The translations under genes and the position numbers were made by a program. From Microbacterium imperiale (GTDB taxonomy: Bacteria > Actinomycetota > Actinomycetes > Actinomycetales > Microbacteriaceae): DNA of 64,000 bases. The stretch covers positions 2,046,001 to 2,110,000 of the forward strand of contig NZ_JAGIOK010000001.1 in the NCBI RefSeq assembly GCF_017876655.1, read 5' to 3'. Each line of letters opens with the position of its first letter. Positions within the stretch are counted from its first letter, which is position 1. This document shows, one piece after another, positions 9,594-17,063 of this stretch. Under the pieces are notes generated by a model. It had not been told where the DNA came from. It saw only the letters and a program-made list of their open reading frames with translations, and made no database searches.

Positions 9594-10819
9594 GCGCTCT
9601 ATGGCGCGGGCGTGCGCTCGCGTTCCTCGGTGTCGTGCTCGTGGCGTTCTCGCTGCGCTCGGCGGTCGCATCGCTGTCGCCCATCCTCGCCGAGATCGAT
9701 TCCGACATCGGGGTCCCGTCGTGGGTCGCCGGTCTGATCGGTGCCGCGCCGCCGGTGTGCTTCGCCGTGTTCGGGGTCGTCACCCCCGTGCTCGAGCGGC
9801 GGTTCGGCCTGCAGCGACTCGCTGTCGCGGCGATGGTCATCGCCGCGCTCGCTCTGCTCGGGCGCGCACTCGCACCCGAGGCCGGCACGCTGCTGGCGGC
9901 GACGACGGTGCTGTTCGCGGCCATCAGCATCGGCAACGTCGTGCTGCCGCCGCTGATCAAGACGTACTTCCCCGATCGCGTCGGCACGATGACGTCGATC
10001 TACTCGACCATGCTCGCGATCGCCGCCTTCGTGCCGCCGCTGGTCGCGGTGCCCATCGCCGACACGGCGGGCTGGCGGCTGTCGCTCGGCCTGTGGTCGG
10101 TGTTCGCGGTGATGGCGGTCGTGCCGTGGGTCGCGACGCTGCGGCGATCGCGGCGCACGGCGGCCGCGGCGGATCCCGCGGATGCCGTCGAGCCGCCGCC
10201 TCCGCCCCGCGTGCTCGGTCGCCTCTTCCGGCTGCCGCTGGCGTGGGCGATCGCGGTGACGTTCGCCGTGTCGGCCTCGAGCGTCTACGCATCGTTCGCG
10301 TGGCTGCCCATCATCCTCGTCGACCTCGCGGGAGTGTCGCACTCCGAGGCGGGCGCGCTGCTCGCTCTGTTCGGCGCGATGGGACTGCCCTGGTCGATCC
10401 TCGTGCCCTTGGTCATCACACGCTGGCGGCGTCTCGGCGTCATCTACGCGGTCGCGACCACGGCGGGACTCGTCGCCGTCGCGGGTCTGCTGTTCGCACC
10501 GAGCGCGGCGGTCGTCCTCTGGGTCGTGCTGCTGGGCACGCCGCAGATGCTGTTCCCCGCGGCTCTGGTGTTCATGCAGCTGAAGACGCGGACGCACGAA
10601 GGCGCGGTTGCGCTCAGCGGATTCGCGCAGAGCGTCGGCTACGCCGTCGCCGCGGTCTTCCCCATCTCGTTCGCGTTGCTGTCGGAAGCGACGGGCGACT
10701 GGACGGGGCCGCTGATGATGATCGGCGTGCTGATGCTCGCGGCGATCCCTGCCGGAATCGTCGTCACGCGCTCGAGGACGATCGAGGACGAGTGGGAGCA
10801 GCGCCGCGGCGCATGGTGA
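9590..10819 (+). CDS. MFS transporter, CynX/NimT-like
   Basis: Twelve-helix major facilitator of 409 residues. The N-terminus runs directly into helix 1 (ALAFLGVVLVAFSLRSAVASLSP), and the central loop (about residues 185-215) is charged and Pro-rich (RRSRRTAAAADPADAVEPPPPPRV), splitting 6+6 helices. Its overall pattern resembles the cyanate/2-nitroimidazole transporter family, whose members move small organic anions or drugs; the substrate here is unknown. GTG 9590 overlaps the purF stop codon as GTGA, so translation is coupled. The coupling suggests co-expression with purine synthesis, not necessarily a shared pathway. It converges on the DUF3073 gene with a 9-base gap. Confidence 0.83.
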   Translation: MSALWRGRALAFLGVVLVAFSLRSAVASLSPILAEIDSDIGVPSWVAGLIGAAPPVCFAVFGVVTPVLERRFGLQRLAVAAMVIAALALLGRALAPEAGTLLAATTVLFAAISIGNVVLPPLIKTYFPDRVGTMTSIYSTMLAIAAFVPPLVAVPIADTAGWRLSLGLWSVFAVMAVVPWVATLRRSRRTAAAADPADAVEPPPPPRVLGRLFRLPLAWAIAVTFAVSASSVYASFAWLPIILVDLAGVSHSEAGALLALFGAMGLPWSILVPLVITRWRRLGVIYAVATTAGLVAVAGLLFAPSAAVVLWVVLLGTPQMLFPAALVFMQLKTRTHEGAVALSGFAQSVGYAVAAVFPISFALLSEATGDWTGPLMMIGVLMLAAIPAGIVVTRSRTIEDEWEQRRGAW

Positions 10820-10828
10820 TGGACCCGG

Positions 10829-11005
10829 TCAGGCCTTCTCGTCCTCGTACTCGTCCGAGTACTGGTCAGCCCACTTGTCGACGTACTGATCGTCGTCCGA
10901 GTGGCCGAGCTCCTTCTCGAGCGAGGAGAAGTTGACATTGTAGGTGTCGTACTTCAGCTCACGCGCGATCTTGGTGTGCTTCGCCTTTTGACGGCCACGC
11001 CCCAT
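10829..11005 (-). CDS. DUF3073 family protein
   Basis: A 58-residue protein with the invariant actinobacterial N-terminus MGRGRQKAKHTKIARELKY, followed by an acidic tail (SDDDQYVDKWADQYSDEYEDEKA). DUF3073 is a conserved actinobacterial family of unknown function; the basic head and acidic tail suggest binding to nucleic acid or ribosome, which is only an inference. ATG 11005 is preferred over ATG 11020 because the family starts here and GAGGGGG lies 6 nt upstream. Confidence 0.88.
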   Translation of the reverse strand: MGRGRQKAKHTKIARELKYDTYNVNFSSLEKELGHSDDDQYVDKWADQYSDEYEDEKA

Positions 11006-11065
11006 GCGAGACCCCCTCATTTCTGAGTCACGGGCTGTTTAGCGACGCCCGGAGCATTTCACGAT

Positions 11066-11080
11066 CCGGCGCAGCGCCGG
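11066..11080. promoter_or_regulatory. 15-bp palindrome between DUF3073 and universal stress genes
   Basis: CCGGCGC, one central A, then GCGCCGG. It is perfect and sits in the 147-bp divergent region. It could be an operator or a small hairpin; nothing identifies the binder. TAGCAT (11087-11092), just downstream, could be the -10 box of the plus-strand gene. Confidence 0.35.
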
Positions 11081-11152
11081 GGAAGAGTAGCATCAAGAAT
11101 AACACGGTGGCCACCTGCCCTCGCGGCCTGGCCGCCGAGACAGGGGGCGATC

Positions 11153-11683
11153 ATGGTCGAGCAGCACTCCGTCCGAGACGAGAGTCGGCTTCCTTCCACA
11201 CCGGTCATCGTCGGCGTCATCCCCGGGCAGTCGCCGCGCGTCGTCATCGAGGCGGCCCGCTACGCCGGGATGCTCGGCGTCGGGCTCGTCATCGTGCACG
11301 TCGATGTGACGCGATTCGTGACGTACGAGGATCCCGACGGCTACGTCCACACGGCGCCGATCGACCTCGGCGCGGTCTCGAGTGCGGCGCAGCTCGAGCA
11401 GATCCGCGCCGCGGCGGCCGAGGCGCTGGCGGCGTCGACGGTCGAATGGGTCGTCCATCAGCTGGTGGGTGACCCGGCGCTCGCGATCAAGCACCTCGCT
11501 GAGCGCGTGGACGCGAAGCTGCTCGTCGTGGGCACGCGTCGCCGCGGCATCGGCGAGTCGATCCGGGAGTTCTTCACCGGCTCGGTCGCCGCTCGGCTCG
11601 CGCACCGGCAGCAGCGGCCGATCCTGGTGGTGCCGCAGGGGCAGCAGGTCGCCGACGACGAAGACCTCTGGCCCGAGCCCTGA
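11153..11683 (+). CDS. Universal stress protein (UspA family)
   Basis: A single-domain USP of 176 residues. The N-terminal strand PVIVGVIPG (about 17-25) and the C-terminal ATP-loop region LLVVGTRRRGIGESIREFFTGSVAARLAHRQQRPILVVP match the family, including the GxxxxG...GSV nucleotide-binding pattern with an expanded loop. Such proteins bind ATP and modulate stress or dormancy physiology; the target is unknown. An AGGGGG Shine-Dalgarno precedes ATG 11153. It is divergent from DUF3073 and convergent with padR. Confidence 0.88.
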   Translation: MVEQHSVRDESRLPSTPVIVGVIPGQSPRVVIEAARYAGMLGVGLVIVHVDVTRFVTYEDPDGYVHTAPIDLGAVSSAAQLEQIRAAAAEALAASTVEWVVHQLVGDPALAIKHLAERVDAKLLVVGTRRRGIGESIREFFTGSVAARLAHRQQRPILVVPQGQQVADDEDLWPEP

Positions 11684-11701
11684 GGCGTCGGACCAGAGGT
11701 C
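11663..11701. terminator. Bidirectional hairpin between usp and padR
   Basis: GACCTCTGG (11663-11671) pairs perfectly with CCAGAGGTC (11693-11701). The usp stop codon lies in the loop. It sits 10 bases before the end of padR on the opposite strand, so it can serve both convergent transcripts. Confidence 0.55.
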
Positions 11702-11710
11702 TGAGCGGGG

Positions 11711-12319
11711 TCAGCCGCGCAGCGCGCGCAGCAGATCCTGTCGCGCGCCCTCGAGGGTCGCGACGAGGTCGTCGATGACGGATGCGGCGATGTCGCCGTC
11801 CCGCGCGACGTGCGAGCGCAGGTCGGCCTTGACGTTCACGCGGAACTCCGCGATCGCGGCATCCGCTCGCTGGGCCTGCGCCCGCGCCTGAGCGCGGGGG
11901 CTCTCGGGCTGCGGAGAGCGCTTCGCCGACTCGCGGTCGGCGTTGGCGGCGGCGGCGAGGTCGGCCTGCAGGCTCTTCATCGCTGCGCGGACGCTGCCGC
12001 GCACCTCGTCGGCGATGAGGCGGACGCTGTCGGCGAGGCCGGCCTCGATCCCGTCGAGGTCGTGACGGCGGGCCTCGAGCTGCTCGCGCCCTGCGTCGGT
12101 GATCTCGTAGACGGTCTTGCGACCGTCGACGGTCTTGGTCACGAGCCCCTCATCCTCGAGCTTGGCCAGGCGCGGGTAGATGGTGCCTGCGCTGGGTGAA
12201 TAGGTGCCGCCGGTGCGGTCGGACAGTGCCTGCATGAGGTCGTAGCCGTGGCGCGGCGACTCGTCGAGCAGAGACAGCAGGTACAGGCGAAGGTCGCCGT
12301 GGGAGAAGACGGGACTCAT
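11711..12319 (-). CDS. PadR-family transcriptional regulator
   Basis: A winged-helix repressor of 202 residues. The PadR core occupies about 1-95 (LRLYLLSLLDESPRHGYDLMQALSDRTGGTYSPSAGTIYPRLAKLEDEGLV, then the wing TKTVDGRKTVYEITDAG). A long C-terminal helical, Ala/Arg-rich part probably dimerises. It lies 5 bases after the DUF4097 gene, and its CAGGAG Shine-Dalgarno overlaps that gene's stop region, so the two form an operon. It probably represses this operon through the two palindromes at 13314-13358. Confidence 0.9.
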   Translation of the reverse strand: MSPVFSHGDLRLYLLSLLDESPRHGYDLMQALSDRTGGTYSPSAGTIYPRLAKLEDEGLVTKTVDGRKTVYEITDAGREQLEARRHDLDGIEAGLADSVRLIADEVRGSVRAAMKSLQADLAAAANADRESAKRSPQPESPRAQARAQAQRADAAIAEFRVNVKADLRSHVARDGDIAASVIDDLVATLEGARQDLLRALRG

Positions 12320-12324
12320 GGCGA

Positions 12325-13275
12325 TCACTCCTGGTTTCGGTGCTGGTCGTCGTCGTCGAGGGTCGGCGCGACGCCATCGGGTGCGGATTCGGTCTGCGGT
12401 GTGGCGGCGAGCGTGTCGGTCACGCCCTTGTCGTCCGCGGTCACCTCGGTGCCGGCTGCAGCGGGGCGGCGCAGCACCGTGAGATCGCCCGAGACGGAGT
12501 TGGTGCGGACGTCGACGAACGTGCCGCTGAGCTCGCCGCTCGATCCGACGAAGCTCGTGAGCGGACCGGCGCCCTGCCCCGAGCGGACGATGCCGTCGAT
12601 CAGGACGCGCCCGCTGACGCTGCGCACCTGGTAGTTGGCCGGCACGCCCTCGTCGAGGCGGACGGTGGCGTCGCCGCCGACCGTGTGCAGCGAGATCGAC
12701 TGGATCGGACCGGTCGAGTCGACGAGCATCGCGCCCGAGACGGTGTCGATGCTGGCGGCTCGCAGGCTGCCGGTGGCCGCGACATCGCCCGACACGGAGT
12801 TGGCGCTCAGCGCGCCGCGCAGTTCGCGGACCTGCACGTCGCCCGAGACCGCATTGGCACTGACGTCGCCGGTGATGCCGTCGACGATGATGTCGCCCGA
12901 CACGGTGTTGACCCGCGCGTCGGCTTCGAGACCCGAGACGAGGGCGCTGGCGCTGACGACGCCCAGCGTCAGATCGGTGCCGCGCGGCACGGCCACGCTG
13001 ACCTCGGCCTTCGGGCCGACGGAGCCGAAATTGCGGAAGACCTGCAGGAAGTTGTCCCAGCGCAGCTGGGGGTGATCGATCTCGATCGTGTCTCCCGTCG
13101 CTTCGATGCGCAGGTCCTTGCCGGTCACGGAGTGCACCTCGATCCGCACGCCCGGTTCGTCGTGGGCCACGATGTCGATCTGGCCACCGACCATGCTGAC
13201 TTTGAGCTTGCGGATGTCGTCGACGTCGATGACCCGGGTTTCGGCCGGGTGGACGATCCACTTCTGGAGTGTCAT
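12325..13275 (-). CDS. DUF4097 beta-strand repeat protein
   Basis: A 316-residue protein built from short beta-helix-type repeats; the phrase SVSGD or VSGDV recurs (NTVSGDIIVDG, NAVSGDVQV, NSVSGDVAATG, NSVSGDLTVL). This is the DUF4097/adhesin-like family often encoded with a PadR or anti-sigma regulator. No signal peptide or membrane helix is seen, so it is probably cytosolic, perhaps a sensor or scaffold. ATG 13275 is chosen over an upstream start at 13365 because the latter would translate through the operator palindromes and a GAGGG Shine-Dalgarno precedes 13275. Confidence 0.85.
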   Translation of the reverse strand: MTLQKWIVHPAETRVIDVDDIRKLKVSMVGGQIDIVAHDEPGVRIEVHSVTGKDLRIEATGDTIEIDHPQLRWDNFLQVFRNFGSVGPKAEVSVAVPRGTDLTLGVVSASALVSGLEADARVNTVSGDIIVDGITGDVSANAVSGDVQVRELRGALSANSVSGDVAATGSLRAASIDTVSGAMLVDSTGPIQSISLHTVGGDATVRLDEGVPANYQVRSVSGRVLIDGIVRSGQGAGPLTSFVGSSGELSGTFVDVRTNSVSGDLTVLRRPAAAGTEVTADDKGVTDTLAATPQTESAPDGVAPTLDDDDQHRNQE

Positions 13276-13313
13276 GGCGTTCCCTCTGTTCGGCGACCTG
13301 GGTCGCAGTCGAT

Positions 13314-13358
13314 ACGCGATATATCGCGTTGAGGCGAACATAACACGATATATCGCGT
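13314..13358. promoter_or_regulatory. Tandem palindromic operators, probable PadR sites
   Basis: Two copies of ACGCGATATATCGCGT: 13314-13329 is a perfect 16-bp palindrome and 13343-13358 (ACACGATATATCGCGT) differs by one base. Their centres are 29 bp apart. They lie 39-83 bp upstream of the DUF4097 start and are AT-rich islands in GC-rich DNA, with TTATGT-like -10 sequence between them on the minus strand. Position and symmetry fit an autoregulated PadR operator; the assignment is an inference. Confidence 0.7.
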
Positions 13359-13383
13359 CTGTCATCCGGCAGGCAGGAAAAGC

Positions 13384-13416
13384 AGAACGCCCCCACCTGG
13401 AGGGTGGAGGCGTTCT
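13384..13416 (-). terminator. Terminator of the small membrane peptide gene
   Basis: A 14-bp stem with one mismatch: 13384-13397 (AGAACGCCCCCACC) pairs with 13403-13416 (GGTGGAGGCGTTCT) across a 5-nt loop. It lies 14 bases past the stop codon of the minus-strand gene at 13430. Confidence 0.7.
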
Positions 13417-13429
13417 GTCGACGCGACGG

Positions 13430-13594
13430 TCAGACGCGCTTGTTTCCGCTGATTACTCGGAAGAGGAACGCGATGAGTGCGATCACACCCACGATCAGGG
13501 CGACCCAGAGCAGCCAGCTGAGGGCGCTGTTGAGGCCGCTGACGATCGCGAGCACGATCGCCACCACGATGATGATCACCAGGAAGATGTTCAC
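13430..13594 (-). CDS. Small hydrophobic two-helix membrane peptide
   Basis: A 54-residue protein that is almost entirely membrane: helix 1 about residues 2-18 (NIFLVIIIVVAIVLAIV), helix 2 about 26-47 (SWLLWVALIVGVIALIAFLFRV), ending in a basic SGNKRV tail. GTG 13594 has a clear AAGGAG 5 nt upstream. I do not recognise a function; similar tiny proteins are common in actinobacteria near stress genes. The gene has its own terminator. Confidence 0.72.
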   Translation of the reverse strand: MNIFLVIIIVVAIVLAIVSGLNSALSWLLWVALIVGVIALIAFLFRVISGNKRV

Positions 13595-13733
13595 GGGGGC
13601 TCCTTGTCTGTCTCCCAGTACCCGTCCCGTTGCGAGACGTTCGCGCCGGTGAGCGCTGAATGAGACATTAGAGAAAGCCGTGTGTGCGCCGCGAGGGCTT
13701 GACTCCGGTTTTCCGGCGGTGGTACTCGCGGGC

Positions 13734-13803
13734 ACGGCGCACGGCGCACGGCGCACGGCGCACGGCGCACGGCGCACGGCGCACGGCGCACGGCGCACGG
13801 CGC
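13734..13803. repeat. Heptamer tandem repeat, 10 perfect copies of ACGGCGC
   Basis: Ten uninterrupted copies of a 7-bp unit, ending with a partial ACG. The array lies in the 229-bp intergenic region between the 3-prime end of the DUF222-HNH gene and the start of the small membrane peptide gene. The unit is not a multiple of three, so any reading frame through it cycles through all phases. Perfect identity suggests recent slippage, a candidate variable-number locus. Confidence 0.9.
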
Positions 13804-13823
13804 ACGACGGATGTGGTTCTGGA

Positions 13824-15212
13824 TCAGAACGGTGGCGAGCCGTCTCCGGGCGGTCTTCCCATCGGTGGATCGGATGCGGGAGCGAAAGCGACGAGCGGCG
13901 GCGGTGCGTCTTCGCGGTAGACCCGCCTGGTGGGCGAGGTCCACACGAGCCGCCCGCCGGGGAGTTGTTTGACTCGCCATCGGGTGTGGTGTTTGACGTC
14001 GTGGTGGCGTTTGCAGAGGTGGGCGAGGTTGCCGACGTGGGTGGCACCGCCGTCGGATGCGGCGTGGGTGTGGTCGATCTCGCACCGGACGGCGGGTTGC
14101 CGGCATCCGGGGAATCGGCAGTGCCGGTCCCTCGCCCGTAAGAGCCGTCTCATCGCGGCCGTGGGCTGATACGCGTCGCATTCGAGCACGGTTCCGGTGA
14201 CGGGGTGGGTGAGGAGCCGGTCCCAGGCGGTGTTGTCGCCGGCGAGTTCCCGTGCGGTCGCTGCGTCGATGGGGGAGCGGCCGACGAGGTCGGCTGGCCC
14301 GTCGTCTTCGCCGGTCAGGGTCAGCGCCGACACGACGACCTGCACCTTCGCGCGGATCGCCCCGAGCGCACCGTTGCCGTCATCGTCGGCCGTGGGGTCG
14401 AGCGAGGGCGCCCCGGCGAGGAGGAGGTCGGCGAACACGTCCGCGCGGACCTGGTCGACCGTGCGGGTGTCGCCCGCGAACGACGAGCTCTCCGGTTCCG
14501 CCGCATCGACTGCCGCCGACTCCGACTCCGCCTCGACTGCGGGGTCGGCATCCGCCTGTGGGCGGGTGTTGATGATCTCCCGGGCCTGCCGTGTCAACCG
14601 GTCGACGACGCCCTCGGCGATCACGGTCGGCAGGGTCGCGATCAGGTCGGACATCCCGTCGGGTCCGGGGTGCACGCGTACGCACCGGCCGGCCGCAGTC
14701 TGCTCGTGCCGCTCGCTGAACGACCGCGGGTGCAGTCTCTCGGCAATATGCACCAGCGCGTCCCGCACTCGGTTGGGCGTCTCGCCCTCGCACCGCTCGA
14801 TCGCCGCCCGCTCGAACTGGCCCCTCGCTTCGGCGGGCACGACGCACCCGGCGTCCTGGATCACTCGGACATGCCCGCGGCTGATGCGTCCCGCCTCCCA
14901 CGCGTCCATCGTCGCCGGATAGTTCTCGACCAGGTCCAGCGCCTCGTCGATCCGGCGCTGCAGCGTGCGATCGGTCGCCGCGAACACCCCGGCGAGCTCC
15001 GCAGCGATCCCGCGTAACGCCATCTCATGGCTCTTCACCCGCTCCGACGCCCCCGCGGCTTGCTGCTGCGCGAGTCGGCCCGCCGCAGCCAGCACCCGCA
15101 CCTCGCGGATCTGACCTGCGCGGACCACATCGACCGCGCCCTCGGCATCGGTGACGAGCGCGGCCAGCGCGGCGGCATCCGCGTCGCTGCCGAACCCTGC
15201 ACTCGAAGACAT
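13824..15212 (-). CDS. DUF222 / HNH endonuclease (13E12-repeat family)
   Basis: A 462-residue protein with an N-terminal helical DUF222 domain (about 20-330) and a C-terminal HNH nuclease domain at 365-404: CRFPGC, then CEIDHTHAASDGG, then NLAHLCKRHH, which supplies zinc cysteines and catalytic His. This family is abundant in actinobacteria and includes the 13E12 repeat proteins of mycobacteria; cellular role is unclear. ATG 15212 has GAACAT 6 nt upstream (leaderless pattern), and an SOS-like box covers the start codon, so DNA-damage control is likely. Pro-rich C-terminal end. Confidence 0.88.
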   Translation of the reverse strand: MSSSAGFGSDADAAALAALVTDAEGAVDVVRAGQIREVRVLAAAGRLAQQQAAGASERVKSHEMALRGIAAELAGVFAATDRTLQRRIDEALDLVENYPATMDAWEAGRISRGHVRVIQDAGCVVPAEARGQFERAAIERCEGETPNRVRDALVHIAERLHPRSFSERHEQTAAGRCVRVHPGPDGMSDLIATLPTVIAEGVVDRLTRQAREIINTRPQADADPAVEAESESAAVDAAEPESSSFAGDTRTVDQVRADVFADLLLAGAPSLDPTADDDGNGALGAIRAKVQVVVSALTLTGEDDGPADLVGRSPIDAATARELAGDNTAWDRLLTHPVTGTVLECDAYQPTAAMRRLLRARDRHCRFPGCRQPAVRCEIDHTHAASDGGATHVGNLAHLCKRHHDVKHHTRWRVKQLPGGRLVWTSPTRRVYREDAPPPLVAFAPASDPPMGRPPGDGSPPF

Positions 15213-15218
15213 GTTCGA
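15203..15218. promoter_or_regulatory. SOS (LexA)-like box over the DUF222-HNH start
   Basis: TCGAAG ACAT GTTCGA on the plus strand, one mismatch from the actinobacterial SOS consensus TCGAAC-N4-GTTCGA. It overlaps the predicted +1/start codon of the minus-strand gene, a position where a repressor would block initiation. LexA control of several 13E12-family genes is known in mycobacteria as I recall it. Confidence 0.6.
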
Positions 15219-15362
15219 ATGTTCCCACGGACCTCCGACATCGACCGGCGAGCCGCATCACCCGCGGACGACGCGGCTACGCCCGCCGATGAACCGTGTC
15301 AAGCACCTGCGCCGCCTGTCGCGCCGCTCGTAACGTCTGCTCCACGACGAAGGGAGATCGCC

Positions 15363-15632
15363 ATGCCGCAGGGACGTGGATCCAACAGTCTGAAAGACCC
15401 GGCCCTCTACGAGGAGCTGCGCGAAGACGGTGCCTCGAAAGAGAAGGCCGCCCGCATCTCGAATGCCGCCGCTCGCGACGGGCGCAAGGCCGTCGGGCAC
15501 CGCGGCGGCAAGTCCGGCGACTACGAGGACTGGACCGTCGACGAGCTCAAGAAGCGCGCGAAGGAGCTGGGCATCTCCGGCTACTCCGGCAAGAAGAAGG
15601 CGCAGATCATCTCGATGCTGCGCGACCACTGA
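15363..15632 (+). CDS. Small protein with Rho-N/SAP-like C-terminus
   Basis: An 89-residue basic protein. The N-terminal half (MPQGRGSNSLKDPALYEELREDGASKEKAARISNAAA) resembles the DUF7218-type conserved region, and the C-terminal 35 residues (WTVDELKKRAKELGISGYSGKKKAQIISMLRDH) form a helix-extended loop-helix like the Rho termination factor N-terminal/SAP fold, which binds nucleic acid. GGGAGA precedes ATG 15363. The topoisomerase IB gene starts 1 base after its stop codon, so the two are translationally coupled and may act together on DNA. Confidence 0.8.
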   Translation: MPQGRGSNSLKDPALYEELREDGASKEKAARISNAAARDGRKAVGHRGGKSGDYEDWTVDELKKRAKELGISGYSGKKKAQIISMLRDH

Positions 15633-15633
15633 G

Positions 15634-16596
15634 GTGCCCCGACTCGTCCGAGTCCGCCCCGGCGTCGATCCCGGCATCCGCCGCATCCGATCGGGGAAGG
15701 GCTTCCGTTACACCGACGCCGACGGGGGCGCGATCAGCCGCCGCGACCTGGCGCGCATCCGCACGATCGTGATCCCGCCGGCGTGGCAGGACGTCTGGAT
15801 CAGCGAGAACCCGCAGGGCCATGTCCAGGTGGTCGGAACCGACGACGCCGGCCGGCGGCAGTACATCTACCACCCCGACTGGACGCGCAGCCGCGACAAA
15901 GGCAAGTACGCGCGGGCCATGGAGCTCGCCGAAGCACTGCCCCGCGCCCGCTCGCGTGCGACGACCTCGCTGCGCCGCGCGGAGCTCGATCGCGAGCGCG
16001 TGTTGGCCGCCGCATTCCGCATGCTCGACCGGTCGGCGCTGCGCATCGGTTCGCAGCGCTATCTGCTGCAGCACGGCAGTCGAGGGCTGACCACCCTGCG
16101 TCGGCGCGACGCATCGGTCGCCGACACGATCGTCAACCTCGCGTTCTCGGGCAAGAGCGGGCAGCGCCAAGCGCTCGAGATCTCCGACCCCGACCTCGCG
16201 GCGGCAATCCTGCTGCTCATCGAAGGCCGCCCCGCGTCGCCGCTGCTGGCATGGCAGCGCGAGCGCCGTCGGGTGCCGTTGACTCCCAACGAGGTCAACG
16301 CGTACGTCCGCGCCCTCACCGGCGGTCCCTTCACGGCGAAAGACTTCCGGACGCTGCGCGGCACGGTCGTCGCGGCGGACGCCCTCGCCCGCATCGGCAT
16401 CGCCGAGACGGCGCGCGCGATCCATCAGGCCGAGGTCGAAGCGGTCCGCGCCGCGTCGACCGCGCTCGGCAACACCCCCTCCGTCGCCCGCAGTTCGTAC
16501 ATCGACCCGCGCGTCTTCGAGCGCTACCGGTCCGGGATGCTGCTCGACACCAACGTGTCGCCGGAATCGGCGATCCGGTCGCTCATCCTCGGCTGA
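15634..16596 (+). CDS. DNA topoisomerase IB (poxvirus-type)
   Basis: Relaxes supercoils by a 3-prime phosphotyrosyl intermediate. The protein has 320 residues, typical for bacterial TopIB. Motifs in order: PPAWQDVWI, IGSQRYLLQHGSRGLTTLRRRD (catalytic Arg region), FSGKSGQ (catalytic Lys region), KDFRTLRGT (Arg), and SYIDP with the nucleophile Tyr289. GTG 15634 is taken as start because it follows the upstream stop codon by 1 base; a longer frame would overlap that gene. Bacterial TopIB is an accessory enzyme. Confidence 0.93.
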   Translation: MPRLVRVRPGVDPGIRRIRSGKGFRYTDADGGAISRRDLARIRTIVIPPAWQDVWISENPQGHVQVVGTDDAGRRQYIYHPDWTRSRDKGKYARAMELAEALPRARSRATTSLRRAELDRERVLAAAFRMLDRSALRIGSQRYLLQHGSRGLTTLRRRDASVADTIVNLAFSGKSGQRQALEISDPDLAAAILLLIEGRPASPLLAWQRERRRVPLTPNEVNAYVRALTGGPFTAKDFRTLRGTVVAADALARIGIAETARAIHQAEVEAVRAASTALGNTPSVARSSYIDPRVFERYRSGMLLDTNVSPESAIRSLILG

Positions 16597-16661
16597 GCGC
16601 CACCGTCGCGCCCGCGGTGTGGCGGCGCCGTGCCGACGACCCGCGGCACTACCGTGGCGTC

Positions 16662-17063
16662 GTGGTCGGCCGCTCTCGGATCTCGCCGCTGACGCTCCTG
16701 CTCGTGATGCTCGGGGGCGCGGCGGGCGTCGCGGTGCGCGCTTCGCTGACCGTCCCCTTCGTCGGGTGGATGCATCCTCTCGCCGTGCCGGCTCTCACGC
16801 TCGGGTGCAACCTCGTCGGCTCCTTCCTTCTCGGCATCGTCGTCGGTCGCTGGGGTGATGCCCACCCGCGGCGACGCGCGTTCCTCGGCACCGGGGTGCT
16901 CGGCGGCTTCACGACCTACAGCGCCTTCGCGGTCCAATCGATCCAGGTCGCCACCAATGCCCCCGTGGTCGGTCTCGCGCTCGTCGCCGTGTCGCTGATC
17001 GGGGGCCTTCTCGCCGCGGCGCTCGGCCTGTCGGCGGGTTCCCGCACGAAAGCGGACACGTGA
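16662..17063 (+). CDS. crcB: Fluoride channel subunit CrcB/FluC, first copy
   Basis: Small membrane protein of 133 residues with four predicted helices. The motifs GGAAGVAVRASL (residues about 16-27), NLVGSFLLG and GTGVLGGFTTYSAFAVQ match fluoride exporters, which form dual-topology dimers. GTG 16662 follows TACCGT (16650-16655) by 6 nt, a leaderless arrangement. Its stop overlaps the GTG of the second copy. Paired genes suggest a heterodimer with opposite topologies. No crcB-type riboswitch was recognised upstream. Confidence 0.9.
   Translation: MVGRSRISPLTLLLVMLGGAAGVAVRASLTVPFVGWMHPLAVPALTLGCNLVGSFLLGIVVGRWGDAHPRRRAFLGTGVLGGFTTYSAFAVQSIQVATNAPVVGLALVAVSLIGGLLAAALGLSAGSRTKADT

Noticed and set aside
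6894..9671. 925-codon open frame on the minus strand
   Set aside because: Antisense to purM and purF, Arg/Asp/His-rich composition with no motif; a shadow.
13734..13803. Possible CRISPR array
   Set aside because: The unit is 7 bp with no spacers and no cas genes; it is a simple tandem repeat.
13680..14141. Plus-strand frame encoding repeated TAHGARR peptides
   Set aside because: It is just the heptamer array and the antisense strand of the HNH gene read as protein.
16597..16661. Fluoride riboswitch before crcB
   Set aside because: The gap is 65 bases, holds a leaderless -10 box, and shows no recognisable riboswitch core.
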